From Solen grandis (Eukaryota > Mollusca > Bivalvia > Adapedonta > Solenidae): 64,000 nt of DNA. Shown piece by piece: positions 10,333-23,072 of this stretch. Position 1 is the first letter of the stretch; every line of letters begins with the position of its first letter. The stretch lies in the NCBI GenBank assembly GCA_021229015.1, contig CM037778.1, positions 19,413,214-19,477,213 of the forward strand, read 5' to 3'. Below the pieces are notes generated by a model that saw only the letters and a list, made by a program, of their open reading frames with translations, was not told the origin of the DNA and ran no database searches. A program made the position numbers and the translations under genes.

Positions 10333-13149
10333 AAAAAGAAAAATAATTTGAAAACTTTAAAAATCATCTCCTTCAAAACTACAGGCCAGATTTCAAAATA
10401 ATTTGGTACAGATGTTCCTTGGGTCAACCTCTACCAAAGTTGCTAAAATTATTCCGATCCGTAAAAAAACATGGCCGCCAGGGGCGGGGCTTATTTGCCT
10501 TATATGTATATAGAGAAACCTTTAAACAACATCTCCTCTGAAACCACTGGACAGAATTTGATTAAACTTGGCAGGGATGATCCTTGGGTCAACCTTCACA
10601 AAAGTTGCTAAAATAAACTTGATCCATGTAGAACTCTGGTTGCCATGGCAACAAAAAGAAAAAAAAATGAAAACTTTAAAAATCATCTTTTTCAAAACTA
10701 CTGGCCATATTTTAAAATAAATTGGTACAGATGTTCCTTGGGTCAACCTCTACCAAAGTTGCTAAAATTATTCCGATCCGTAAAAAAACATGGCCGCCAG
10801 GGGCGGGGCTTATTTGCCTTATATGTATATAGAGAAAACTTTAAACAACATCTCCTCTGAAACCACTGGACAGAATTTGATTAAATTTGGCAGGGATGAT
10901 CCTTGGGTCAACCTTCACAAAAGTTGCTTAAATAAACTTGATCCATGTAGAACTCTGGTTGCCATGGCAACAAAAAGATAAAAAAATATGAAAACTTTAA
11001 AAATCATCTTCTTCAAAACTACTGGCCAGATTTTAAAATAAAATGGTACAGATGTTCCTTGGGTCAACCTCTACCAAAGTTGCTAAAAAAAATTCCGATC
11101 CGTAAAAAACATGGCTGCCAGGGGCGGGGCTTATTTGCCTTATATGTATATAGGGAAAACTTCAAACGAGATCTCCTCTTAAACCACTGGACAGAATTTA
11201 ATAAAACTTGGCAGGGATGATCCTTGGGCCAATGTGCAGAAAAGTTTCTAAAAGAAACTCTATCCATGGAAACTTTGGTTGCCATGGCAACAGAATTATA
11301 TATGAAAACTTTAACATCTCATTGAAAACTACTGGCATCTCATTGAAAACTACTGGCCCATTTTCAAAATAAGTTGGTACATATATTCCTTGGGTTCAGC
11401 TCTACCAATGTCAATAAAAAATGAAAAAAATATTCTGATTTTTAAAAAAAACCATAGCCACCAGGGGCAAGACTTAACTTCAAATGGCATCTCTGACTGA
11501 TTTTTTTATCAATCTTCATGAAATTTTCACATTTTATAGTTTTTTTGTTCAATAGGAAATGACTGTTTCTAACTTTCAAAAATTGCAAGGTTATTATGTG
11601 ATTTTTTTTTTTGATTATAAATATTTCAAACAGATATTCTATCAAAGGAATACGGGTAAAATCTAAAGTCCTGAAGGAGACATTTTAAAATATGTTTACA
11701 TTTTAAGATTGGGGTTGATTTGATTGTGTTATATCATTCCAAAGTTGGATCTTGATAGATCAGAAGTTGAATAATTACAAGTATAATATTTTGTTACATT
11801 GATGCATAAGAATAATGTATCAGCTTTTAAACAAACAAGAAATATCTTTTAAAAAATATGTTCAGCATAGCTTATCGTTACATTAAATTACAAGCCAGAA
11901 CATGGTCTTAATGGTGCCCATAGTTGAGCAAGTCCACAAGTCTAAAAGGTTATTTCATTAGCTTCTATATATACAGTACATATTGGCATTTTTGGGTGAT
12001 TCCACTACATGTGCAGAGGGGGAGAAGATAACAATTTAGCTGGATAAACCACTGATACCTATAGCTGTGTATAGCCCTTGTACTGACTTTGCTGTAAGTC
12101 AGGTCATGACCTGCTTATATAATACCTCCAGTGTATCTACTGGAATCATCATCAGCAACAGCAGCAATCATAGTAAAGTCTATATTGTGTCTATTTTTGG
12201 ACTCTGCAACCTTTGACTCTTTCTAGGATGATAAATGACACTTTGTAATAAATTGCAACCTATTTCAACATAGTTAACCTTTTCCCTCTTACAAAAGACC
12301 ATAATAAGTCTTATGCGAACAGCATAAAACCAGATTAGCCTACAAGTAACTTGCTGGCTGATTTGGTTTTATACTGTACGCTGCTCCTCAGTGGTCTGGT
12401 GATGAGGATTTTACTATGAAAATTGGTAATGTTTAACTGTAGCTTTTCTGCAGTTCAGGCTACCTCTCCAAAAGTTGATCCTTTACAGATCAGATTTACA
12501 GAAGTTGAATATTTTTAAGTGTGATATTTTGTTACATTTATGCATAAAAAGAATGCATCAGCTCATAAACAAAACAAGAAATATGTCTTGGTAGCTTAAT
12601 AAAATGCAAAAAGTTACATTAAATTACAAGGCCACTTATTAAAGAGAGAGAAGTCTAACAGAGAGAGAGAGAGAAAACCAGCTAGAAACAAAAAAATAAA
12701 TTGTACCCTTAGATGAGATAGTCCACTAGTCTGATAGGTCATTTGGGTGATTCCACTACATATGCAGAGGTGGAGAAGATAACATTACCACAAATACCAT
12801 TCCTATAGCTTAGTCTGACCTTCTGGCAGAGGTCACATTTTCTGGACTGTGTTGCCCCACTGAGTTAGTGCAAAACTACATTACCTGCTACTTTGTATAT
12901 GAGATACTAGGCTAGTTTTACACAAAGACACCTAAAAGAGATATAAGGGTTATTCATACTATCCTAAATCAGCAGCAGCATCAACATCATCATTAAAGTG
13001 ATGGGGGGGTGTGTGAATATGCAGATTGTCTGCCTTTACTTTGGTTCATGTCAGTGTTCCAGTACACAGGGATTACCAAACACCTCTTAAAAACCACAAA
13101 CGAATGATTAAAAACACTTTGTAATAAATTGCAACTTATTTCATAATAA

Positions 13150-13397
13150 TTAACCCTTTTCCTCATAGAGATCTATAAAATACCTATGTGAGTAGCATAA
13201 AACCTAATCAGCCTGCAAGTCCAACTGTTACTCGCAGGCTGATCAGGTTTTTATGCTGTTTGCTGCTCCTTAGTGGTCTGGGGATGAGTATTTTACATTT
13301 AAATTTGGAAAGGTTTAAGTGGGGCTTTCTGCAGATCAGGATTTATGTGGTACCTATAAAGGGCGTCAAAATGAGTTTTTATGAGGGAAAAGGTTAA
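13150..13397. mobile_element. piggyBac-like MITE with TTAA ends
   Basis: TTAACCCTTTTCCTCAT on the left and ATGAGGGAAAAGGTTAA on the right form inverted repeats starting in TTAA. The interior has a strong hairpin whose arms are AATCAGCCTGC and GCAGGCTGATC. A second, partial copy occurs at 12278 onward in the preceding tandem unit. TTAA targets with CC(C/T)TTT ends are piggyBac-like. The orthologous copy in 37597-41781 is split by a HINE. Confidence 0.6.
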
Positions 13398-13465
13398 GGA
13401 CCATCTCTCTTTTTGTCCATTTTCAATCAGCAGTACCACACTGAAATCTCATGATCACTGTTTTT

Positions 13466-15750
13466 AGCTCACCTGAGCACAACGTGCTCATGGTGAGCTT
13501 TTGTGATCGCCTTTTGTCCGTCGTCCGTGCGTGCGTGCGTCCGTCAACAATTTGCTTTAAACAACATCTCCTCATGAACCGCTGAAGGGATTTTGACCAA
13601 ACTTCACAGGAATCATCCTTATGATGCCCTCTATCAAAGTTGTACAAATTATTCAGATTGGTTAAAAAAGTAGGTCACAGGAGCTAAAAATAGATTTTAA
13701 AAATGCAAACTTTGAAAATCTTCTTCTGCAAAACTGCAAGGCCTAGAGCTTAGATATTTGGTATGTAGCATCATCTTATGGTTCATTACCAAGATTGTAC
13801 AAATCATGACCCTATGGTGATAAATGCCCCAGCACCATGGGTCACTTGTTTTACATAGAGTTATATAGGAAAATCTTTAAAAATCTTCTTCTATGAATCC
13901 ATAAGGCCTAGAGCTTAGATATTTGGTATGTAGCATCATCTAATGGTTCATTACCAAGATTGTACAAATCATGACCCTATGGTGATAAATGCCCCTGCTC
14001 CATATGTCATGAACGCTTGGACACAATTTCTTCAAACTCGGCTAAAATGTTAACCTCATTGAGCTGATGTGCAGAAGGCATGAGGCGGTCACGCTGGCTC
14101 AAGGTCATCCTTGAAGGTCAAATGTTTAAGCCTCCACTTTTTCATGTCATCTCGATATCTCGTGTCATGTTCACAATCATACAAATTATGTCATGATACA
14201 TAAAGTTTTTAATTGAGTTACACATGTATTTTGTGGTTACCTAACACATCCTATACTTCATTGATGTTCACTTTTTGTACTGTTTCCCATGTAAAACTTG
14301 TCAGTAAACTTTTAATATATGTGCCTCCGAATTCTGAGATTCATACATAACTGGGGCCGCCTTGGTCGAGCGGTTACAGTCGTGGACTACAAATCTCTCA
14401 GCCCCTCACCGCTGTGGGTTCGAATCCCGGTAGGGACGTCGGATTTTTCATGTGAGGAAGCCTTCCAGCTGGCTTGCGGTAGGTCGGTGGTTCTACCCGG
14501 GTACCTCTGTGTACTCGGGGTCTTCCTCCACCTGTAATTAGCTGGACGTCGCTATATGATTGAAATACTATCGCAGCGACGGTAAACCCCAATACAACAA
14601 CAACAACAACAACATCATACATAACTCCGGAAAGTTAAATTGTCTTAAACTGATCTTCTATGTCTGCTACAACCATGCCAGGTTAAGGTGAACATAATCC
14701 TATGACCAAACAAATTCTAATATTTGGCCAGCGGCGGGGGATATAGCTGTCCTTTGGACCAGGGGTCACTTGTTTTACATAGAGTTGTATAGGAAAATCT
14801 TTAAAAATCTTCTTCTATGAATTCATAAGGCCTAGAGCTTAGATATTTGGTATGTAGCATCATCTAATGGTTCATTACCAAGATTGTTCAAATCATAGCC
14901 CTATGGTGATAAATGCCCCCGCACCATGGGTCACTTGTTTTACATAGAGTTGTATAGGAAAATCTTTAAAAATCTTCTTCTATGAATTCATAAGGCCTAG
15001 AGCTTAGATATTTGGTATGTGGCATCATCTTAATATGGTTCATTACCAAGATTGTTCAAATCATAGCCCTATGGTGATAAATGCCCCTGCACCAGGGGTC
15101 ATTTTTTTTTACATAGATTTATATAGGAAAAACTTTAAAAAATTTCTTCTATGAATCCATAAGGCCTAGAGCTTAGATATTTCATATGTAGCATCATCTA
15201 ATGGTTCATTACCAAGATTGTTCAAATTATAGCCAAACGGTGATAAATGCCCCCGCAATAGGGGTCACTTGTTTTACATAGAGTTATATAGGAAAATCTT
15301 TAAAAAATCTTCTTCTATGAATCCATAAGGCCTGGAGATTAGATATTTGGTATGTAGCATCATCTTATGGTTCATTACCAAGATTGAACAAATCATGACC
15401 TTATGGTGATAAATGCCCCCGCACCAGGGGTCACTTGTTTTACATAGAGTTATATAGGAAAATCTTTAAAAAAAAACCTCTACTATGAATCCATAAGGCC
15501 TATAGCTTAGAATTTTGGTATGTAGTATCATCTAATGGTTCATTATCAAGATTTTCAAAATGGTGGCCCTTTGGAGATAAATGCCCCAATTCCAAACCAA
15601 GGCGCAGTGCTTAATATTTGGTGTGAGTATTGTCAGGGCTAAAATGTTTAAGATTGAGTTATATCAGAATTCTTGTCTGTTTAAAAACCTTGTAATCAGT
15701 TGTAGCAATGGTACTCAGGTGAGCGATTCAGGGCCATCATGGCCCTCTTG
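13466..15750 (+). mobile_element. Nested HINE (type A core) inside copy A
   Basis: The ends are typical (AGCTCACCTGAG; CTCAGGTGAGCG, GGGCCATCATGGCCC, CTCTTG). The corresponding site in the 37597-41781 copy is empty: flanking T-runs of 5 and 4 here correspond to 7 T there (41638-41644). The interior has type A units, a foreign ~700-bp block (14010-14740) including a SINE, and then more type A units. Confidence 0.9.
14353..14614 (+). mobile_element. tRNA-derived SINE, family 1
   Basis: The head is tRNA-like of the class II (Ser/Leu) type with A box TGGTCGAGCGGTT and B box GGTTCGAATCC. It is followed by a body with TTCCAGCTGGCTTGCGG and a tail GGTAAACCCC then (AAC)n. A perfect 12-bp target duplication TCATACATAACT flanks it (14341-14352, 14615-14626). 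The anticodon region and long body rule out a functional tRNA gene. Confidence 0.9.
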
Positions 15751-15891
15751 TTTTCCATACTATTGCTAAAATGGGTAAGAAAAACTGTCAAGTTCCTGAG
15801 AAACATGTATATCAGTATGATACATGTTTACTAGGTTGCATATAGAGCAGTGGTACTCAGGTGAGCGATTTGAGGCCCTATGGGCCTCTTG

Positions 15892-16132
15892 TTAGTGTTT
15901 ACACTCTATCACCTTTATTTCTTAAGCAATCATCTTCAAACTTTAAGACAATGTTTATGACCATAATCTCGCAATTGGGTTCAATTATTACTGATATTGA
16001 CTAGTAAATTTAAGAGTTATGCCCTTTTCACCATAAAAAAAGCCAGATTTCACTTTTACACTCTAGCATCTTTATTTCTTAAGCAATCATCTTTCTCAGG
16101 TGAGCGATCAAGGGCCATCTTGGCCCCTTTTG
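15892..16132 (+). mobile_element. 3' part of a HINE (type C core), 5' end absent
   Basis: It starts directly after the 3' end of copy A with AGTGTTTACACTCTATCACC, which in intact type C copies lies just downstream of the 5' microsatellite. It runs through two tandem units to CTCAGGTGAGCG and a hairpin, here ending CCCCTTTTG. Copy A may have inserted in the T-run of this element; the missing 5' portion is not found left of copy A. Confidence 0.65.
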
Positions 16133-16139
16133 TTTTATT

Positions 16140-17022
16140 AGCTCACCTGAGCATACCTCAGGGTGAGCTTTTGGGATACTTGATTGTCCGTCGGCCGTCG
16201 TCCGTCGTCCGTCAACAATTTGATGTTTACACACTAGAGGCCACAATTTTGATCCAATCTTCCTCAAACTTGGTCAGAATGTTTGTCTTGATGATATCTT
16301 GAACCCTTTCGAAAATGGGTCAGGTTGGATCAAAAACTAGGTCAGTAGGTCAAATCTTAGAAAAATCTTGTAGTCCGTCAACAATTTTGATGTTTACACA
16401 CTAGAGGCCACAATTTTGATCCAATCGTCCTCAAACTTGGTCAGAATGTTAGTCATGATGATATCTTGAACCCTTTCGAAAATGGGTCAGGTCGGATCAA
16501 AAAGTAGGTCAGTAGGTCAAATCTTAGAAAAATCTTGTTTACACACTAGAGGCCACAATTTTGATCCAATCTTCCTCAAACTTGGTCAGAATGTTTGTCT
16601 TGATGATATCTTGAACCCTTTCGAAAATGGGTCAGGTTGGATCAAAAAGTAGGTCAGTAGGTCAAATCTTAGAAAAATCTTGTTTACACACTAGAGGCAC
16701 AATTTTATCCAATCTTCCTCAAACTTGGTCAGATGTTTGTCATGATGATATCTGAACCTTTGAAAATGGGTGGGGCTGGATAGAAATGTAGGTCAGTAGG
16801 TCAAATCTTAGAAAAATCTTGTTTATACTCTGAGGGCAACATTTTTGGTCCAATCATCCTCAAACTTTGGCAGAATGTTTGTCATGATGATATCTTTTGT
16901 GGATGGGGTCAGAAAATTCATTGTTTCACCTCATCATCTTAATTCTAAAGCAATCTGTTTTGTACAGGCAATGAATGATACTTTTCTCAGGTGAGCGATC
17001 TAGGGCCATCTTGGCCCTCTTG
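16140..17022 (+). mobile_element. HINE (type D core)
   Basis: The 5' hairpin is AGCTCACCTGAGCATACC/CAGGGTGAGCT, followed by (GTCCGTC)-type microsatellite. There are four or five ~145-bp units with CAAACTTGGTCAGAATG, then CTCAGGTGAGCG with hairpin GGGCCATCTTGGCCC and CTCTTG. It begins only seven bases after the preceding element ends. Confidence 0.88.
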
Positions 17023-17106
17023 TATATTTTTATTTTACTTATTTGTAGTTACCTCTCTTGAACAGTAAAATAGAACAACACTGGACTGCAGTTGTTGTTG
17101 TTTTTT

Positions 17107-18873
17107 AGCTCACCTAAGCAAAGCTCAGGGTGAGCTATTGTGATCCTGTGAGTGTCCGTCGTCCGTCGTGCAGCGTCAACAATTTTTAGTGTTTACACTC
17201 TATCACCTTTATTTCTTGAGCAATCATCTTCAAACTTTAAGACAATGTTTATAACCATAATGTCTCGATTGAGTTTGATTATGGCTGAGATCCGTCAATT
17301 AGGTCAGGAGTTATGCCCCTTTTAATATTCAAAAATTGCCAGATTTCACTTTGTTTACACTCTAGCATCTTCATCTTTTGAGCAATCATCTTCAAACTTT
17401 ATGACAATGCTAATGACTATAAGGTCTTGATTGAGTTCGATTATGGCTGAGATCCGTCAATTAGGTCAGGAGTTATGCCCCTTTTAATATTAAAAAAATG
17501 CCATATTTCACATTGTTTACACTCTAGCATCTTCCTTTTTTTAGCAATCATCTTCAAACTTGATGACATTGTTAATGACCATAATGTCTCGATTGAGTTC
17601 AATTGTGGCTGAGATGGGCCATTTAGGTCAGGAGTTATGCCCCTTTTAATACAAAAAATGCAAGATTTCACTTTGTTTATTCTCTACCTACTTCATTTTT
17701 TTAACAATCTTTTTCAGCTCACCTGAGCACAAAGTGCTCAAGGTGAGCTTTTGTGATCGCCCTTCGTCCGTCATCCTTCGTGCGTCGTCAACAATTTGCT
17801 TTAAACGACATCTCCTCTGAAACCGCTGGACAGAATTTAATGAAACTTGGCAGGAATGTTCCTTGGGTGAGGCTCTACAAAAGTTGCTAAAATAAAGTTG
17901 ATCCATGAAGAACTCTGGTTGCCATGGCTACAAGAAGAAAAATAATTTGAAAACTTTAAAAATCATCTCCTTCAAAACTACTGGCCAGATTTCAAAATAA
18001 TTTGGTACAGATGTTCCTTGGGTCAACCTCTACCAAAGTTGCTAAAATTATTACGATCCGTAAATAAACATGGCCGCTAGGGGCGGGGCTTATTTGCCTT
18101 ATATGTATATAGAGAAACCTTTAAACAACATCTCCTCTGAAACCACTGGACAGAATTTGATTAAACTTGGCAGGGATGATCCTTGGGTCAACCTTCACAA
18201 AAGTTGCTAAAAAAAAATTGATCCATGTAGAACTCTGGTTGCCATGGCAACAAAAAGAAAATAAATATGAAAACTTTAAAAATTATCTTCTTCAAAACTA
18301 CTGGCCAGATTTTAAAATAAATTGGTACAGATGTTCCTTGGGTCAACCTCTACCAAAGTTGCTAAAATTTTTCCGATCCGTAAAAAGTATGGCTGCCAGG
18401 GGCGGGGCTTATTTGCCTTATATGTATATAGAGAAAACTTTAATCAACATTTCCTCTGAAACCACTGGACAGAATTTGATTAAACTTGGCAGGAATGATT
18501 CTTGGGTCAACCTTCACAAAAGTTCCTAAATTAAACTTGATCCATATAAAACTCTGGTTGCCATGGCAACAAAAAGAAAAAAAATTAGGAAAACTTTAAA
18601 AATCATCTTCTTCAAAATTACTGGCCATATTTTAAAATAAATTGGTACAGATGTTCCATGGATCAACCTATTTATCTCAGGTGAGCGATTTAGGGCCATC
18701 ATGGGCCTCTTGTCAAACTTTAAGACAATGTTTATGCTCATAATCTCACAATCGGGTTCAATTATAACTGATATTGACTTGTAAATTTAGGAGTTATGCC
18801 CATTTCACCATAAAAAAAGCCAGATTTCACTTTTACACTCAAGCATCTTTATTTCTTAAGCTTGGCCCTCTTG
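17107..18873 (+). mobile_element. HINE (type C core) split by a type B HINE
   Basis: The 5' end AGCTCACCTAAGCAAAGCTCAGG is followed by a GTCC/GTC microsatellite and type C units. The core is interrupted at 17716 in the T-run of AACAATCTTTTT and resumes at 18713 with the expected CAAACTTTAAG. The 3' end has lost the CTCAGGTGAGCG segment and half of the hairpin, leaving CTTGGCCCTCTTG. Confidence 0.8.
17716..18712 (+). mobile_element. HINE (type B core) nested in a type C HINE
   Basis: AGCTCACCTGAGCACAAAG hairpin, CGTCCGTCATCC microsatellite, then type B dimer units each with TTAAACTTGGCAGGGATG. The end is CTCAGGTGAGCG, hairpin GGGCCATCATGGGCC, TCTTG. The base before the 5' end is C instead of the usual T. 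Confidence 0.88.
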
Positions 18874-18905
18874 TAATATAAAAAAAATGCCAGAATTCAC
18901 TTTTT

Positions 18906-19829
18906 AGCTCACCTGAGCACGTATGCTCAGGATGAGCTTTTAGGATTGATGAATGTCCGTCGTCTGTCTGTCGTCCACAATTTGTTCGTTTGCACTCTAG
19001 CATCTTCATTTTATGAGCAATTTTCAAACTTTAAAACAATGTTTATAACCATAAAATCTCGGCCAAGTTCGATTATGGCTGATATCGGAACATTAGGTCA
19101 GGAGTTGTGCCCCTTTTAAAATTAAAAAAAGCCAGATTTCACATTGTTTGCACTCTAGCATCTTCATTTCATGAGCAATTATCTTCAAACTTGATAACAA
19201 TGTTTATAACCATAAAATCTCTGCCAAGTTTGATTATGGCTGATATCATACCATTAGGTCAGGAGTTATGCCCCTTTTAAAATTTAAAAAAGTCAGATTG
19301 CACTTTGTTTGCACTCTAGCATCTTTATTTTTTGTCTTTAAATTTTATAACAATGTTTATAACCATCAAATTTTGGCTAATATGGATTATGGCTGAAATT
19401 GGACCCTTAGGTCAGGAGTTATGCCCCTTTTAAATTTGAAAGAATCCAGATTGCTCTTTGCACTCTAGCATCTTTATTTCTTAAGCAATTGCCTTCAAAC
19501 CTCAAGACATTGTTTATGACCAGAATATCTTGGCCAAATTTGATGATGGCTTTAATCAATTTATTATGTCAGGAGTTATGCCTCTTTAAATGTTGAAAAT
19601 TGCAAGGTTTCACTCTGTTTGAACTTTAATATTTTCATTTTTTAGCACTCATTGTCAGTTGAAAAAAAGGGGAAAAATTAGTAAGATATTATTTTTTTTC
19701 TAATATTACACCCTATTATCACATTTATTTATTTATGTACGAAACAATTTTCAGGAAACGTATGCTTAAGCATTTTCTCTCTAGCAGTTGAATTCAGGTG
19801 AGCGATTTAGGGCCATCATGGCCCTCTTG
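18906..19829 (+). mobile_element. HINE (type C core)
   Basis: 5' hairpin AGCTCACCTGAGCACGTATG/CTCAGGATGAGC and a GTCCGTC repeat, then about five increasingly diverged type C units. The end is TTCAGGTGAGCG, GGGCCATCATGGCCC, TCTTG. The left flank is a fragment of another type C unit. Confidence 0.85.
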
Positions 19830-19959
19830 TTCAGAAATTGGGAAAATTAAAAGACTATTCGTCATTCACTCAGAGAACGTAACCGAATAAAGGCTATAAA
19901 AATGGCCCCAAAAATACCTTTAAAAATCTTTCACAGCTGATTGATTCAAGTGATATTTA

Positions 19960-20103
19960 ACCTTTAGTGCTGGTTCTGCCAGACACAGAGGGTAATGAGT
20001 TGTGATACTGCAGTGAGGCAGCACTATATCTGTCTCAAGTAGACATAGTCTCTAAATGACTGAAATATTGTTAATGGGATGTTAAACCCAGCAAACAAAC
20101 AGA
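19960..20103 (+). mobile_element. SINE 3' segment (different family)
   Basis: The segment ends GACTGAAATATTGTTAATGG then GTTAAACCC and (CAAA)n. This is a tail type frequent in molluscan SINEs and resembles the tail of family 1 SINEs (TGAAATACTATCG...GTAAACCCC). No tRNA-like head was found upstream, so it is 5'-truncated or diverged. Confidence 0.5.
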
Positions 20104-20474
20104 GGATGTTGATGAATGGCTGCCTGTGAATGGCCAGAGATTTTAAATAACAGCATATAGCTCTTATCGAACCAAACAAGCAACTTCTCCCAGCTCTAAG
20201 TCCGTGACACAGATTTTCATATCAACTTCTTATCATTATGTTTATTTAAATATATAGATGTATACAGTGTAGATCCATCATAGTTCAGTCACAAATTACA
20301 TGTACATTTTTTTTTTTTTTATCTGTATTGCAATACTAATAAAAAACAAAAACAAATAAACAGAAGAAGAACAATAGGTTTTAGCACTGTGAGGTGCGAA
20401 AACCTAATAAAGTACTAATGCACCACTGTGTGTTATACAGTGCTGATGCTTTGTAACACAGTTTATGTTAAAGC

Positions 20475-20727
20475 GGGGGGCCGCCGTGGCCGAGCGGTTA
20501 CAGTCGTGGACTACAAATCTCTCAGCCCCTCACTGCTGTGGGTTCGAATCCCGGTAGGGACTTCAGATTTTTCATGTGAGGAAGCCTTCCAGCTGGCTTG
20601 CGGTAGGTCGGTGGTTCTACCCGGGTACCTCTGTGTACACGGGGTCTTCCTCCACCTGTAATTAGCTGGACGTCGCTATATGATTGAAATACTATCGCAG
20701 CAACGGTAAACCCCAATACAACAACAA
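20475..20727 (+). mobile_element. tRNA-derived SINE, family 1, second copy
   Basis: More than 95% like the copy at 14353-14614 by eye. The A box is TGGCCGAGCGGTT and the B box GGTTCGAATCC. The 12-bp target duplication TTATGTTAAAGC is at 20463-20474 and 20728-20739, indicating a fairly recent L1-like-machinery insertion. Confidence 0.9.
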
Positions 20728-20739
20728 TTATGTTAAAGC

Positions 20740-21763
20740 ATGGAATAACATTGCTTTATAACATGCTTTATTTTAAAACATTGTGTAACGAACATTGTTT
20801 TATTAGAAGCTTCATTTCAAACCATGGTGTAACATTGCTTTCTTTCGATATTTGTATCGTGGATTAAAAGTTTATTTTCACACAGTTAAACTGTGGTTCA
20901 ATATAATATGGTATTTTGACATTGACCCTGGATACTGAGTTTATAATAATGAAGCTAAGCTATGTTATCAGTCACACTTAATAATTATGACATTTGAAAT
21001 TCTACCAGAAATGTTATTTCATGACTCTTGCAAAACATATCAGCAATATTAAATCTGATATTCCTTAAACCAAAATATTCCTAGAAGCCATATATCTCAT
21101 CATTAATCCATCAAATAAGAAATAATTCTGAGATGTGGTGCTCCAGAAATCAAGCTAAAGTCAAGAGACATTGAAGGTGATTGTAGTCTTATAAAAAAAA
21201 GGCATAACCAATGTGGCATTCTTTCTAGAAATGGAAGTGAATTGCCATATTTTACCAGTGTTCATTCTGCAAGGAAAATCACATTTAATTTTGTTAGATC
21301 TGTCAATAGAAGTATCTGCTTACTTCCAGAAGCAAGGCTGTGAACAAGGATTGGAAAACAAAATGAAGGTCTGCTGTAGATTCGAGATTTTAAAATGACA
21401 TTCTGTAAGTGCAGAATATTAATTTAAGCTGATTTTTTTTGGATGGTTTTAATCCTTGAATATTAATTCTACAAAATATTTTGTTATAGTATGTTCAATG
21501 CATGTACAGTTACACTATAATGTAACTGTGAAATTTCTTTTCATAGGAAATCAACAAGCATTGAAAATTGAATATTTTACTGAATTACTTGATATCATCT
21601 ATAGTTTGAACTGATGAACTGAAATGAGGGGAAATAATATCAAAAGGTTGGATTTCAACATGTAGGAGAGGAAGTTTTGTGAATTAATTCAAAATATATA
21701 TATGCATATATATATATTTATATGAAATAGAGATACAATTCTAACATGATTAAAAACATGCTA
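20740..21763. other. AT-rich non-coding sequence
   Basis: No gene or recognisable element. It contains short imperfect repeats of TTGTGTAACATTG-type sequence (20740-20850) and an (AT)n tract near 21695-21725. Confidence 0.5.
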
Positions 21764-21951
21764 CAGTGACCTCACGATTCCTCAATGTGGCATTTCATTG
21801 ATTACCAACTATTACTTGAGCTACAAGCTCAGACCCATGATTTAGCCCTTCTTACTCTATACAGTGGTCACGCGATTCCTCAATGTGGCGATTCATTGAA
21901 TACCAGCGATGACTCGAGCTACAAGCCCAGTCCCTTGATTTAGCCCTTCTT
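21764..21951 (+). repeat. Two tandem ~98-bp repeats
   Basis: Two head-to-tail units each contain CGATTCCTCAATGTGGC and GAGCTACAAGC and end in GATTTAGCCCTTCTT. They are about 85% alike. The second ends in the T-run at which the HINE at 21955 has inserted. Confidence 0.7.
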
Positions 21952-21954
21952 TTT

Positions 21955-23072
21955 AGCTCACCTGAGCAAAGCTCAGGGTGAGCTATTGTGATCCCGTGAG
22001 CGTCCGTCGTACGGCGTCAACAATTTTTAGTGTTTACACTCTATCACCTTTATTTCTTGAGCAATCATCTTCAAACAAGACAATGTTTATGACCATAATG
22101 TCTCCATTGAGTTCTATTATGGCTGAGATCCGTCAATTAGGTCAGGAGTTATGCCCCTTTTAATATTAAAAAAATGCCATATTTCACGTTGTTTACACTC
22201 TAGCATCTGCATCTTTTAAGCAATCATCTTCAAACTTTATGGCAATGCTTATGACCATAAGGTCTCAATTGAGTTCGATTATGTCCGAGATCCGTCAATT
22301 AGGTCAGGAGTTATGCCCCTTTTAATATAAAAAATTTGCCATATTTCACATTGTTTACACTCTAGCATCTGCATCTTTTAAGCAATCATCTTAAAACTTC
22401 ATGGCAGTGCTTATGACCATAACGTCTCGATTGAGTTCGATTAAAGCTGAGATCTGTCAATTAGGTCAGGAGTTATGCCTCTTTTAATATTAAAAATTTG
22501 CCATATTTCACTTTGTTTACACTCTAGCACCTTCATCTTTTAAGCAATCATCTTCAAACTTTATGGCAATGCTTATGACCATAAGGTCTCGATTGAGTTC
22601 GATTATGTCCGAGATCCGTCAATTAGGTCAGGAGTTATGCCCCTTTTAATATTAAAAATTTGCCATATTTCACATTGTTTACACTTTAGCATCTGCATCT
22701 TTTAAGCAATCATCTTAAAACTTCATGGCAGTGCTTATGACCATAACGTCTCGATTGAGTTCGATTAAAGCTGAGATCTGTTGATTAGGTCAGGAGTTAT
22801 GCCCCTTTAAATATAAAAAAATGCTAGATTTCACTTTGATTACACTCTAGCATCTTCATTTTTTTAGCATTCTTTTTTAAACTTTAAGACAATGTTTATG
22901 CCCATAATTTTGCAATCTCGTTCAATTATAACTGATATTGACAAGTTAATTTAGGAGTTATGCCCTTTTCACCATAAAAAAAGCCAGATTTCACTTTTAC
23001 ACTCTAGCATCTTTATTTCTTAAGCAATCATCTTTCTCAGGTGAGCGATCAAGGGCCATCTTGGCCCTCTTG
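21955..23072 (+). mobile_element. HINE (type C core)
   Basis: AGCTCACCTGAGCAAAGCTCAGG 5' hairpin and a short GTCCGTCGT tract, then six ~155-bp type C units containing TTAGGTCAGGAGTTATGCCC. The end is CTCAGGTGAGCG, GGGCCATCTTGGCCC, TCTTG. Confidence 0.88.

Larger units (their letters stand above)
10120..15891 (+). mobile_element. Long HINE, copy A (3.5 kb plus a 2.3-kb nested HINE)
   Basis: The degenerate 5' hairpin (AGCTGCCCTGAACAC) is followed by type B tandem units to ~11400 and then by a 2-kb non-coding segment made of two related ~750-bp units (~11740-12470 and ~12478-13345). The 3' end is CTCAGGTGAGCG plus the hairpin GAGGCCCTATGGGCCTC and TTG. From ~10440 to the 3' end it matches the element at 37597-41781 almost base for base, apart from nested insertions. 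No open reading frame of interest occurs in the unique part. Confidence 0.8.

Noticed and set aside
14353..14440. Possible tRNA-Ser/Leu gene (also 20475)
   Set aside because: A and B boxes are present, but the acceptor stem is absent, the body continues as a SINE with an (AAC)n tail, and 12-bp target duplications flank it.
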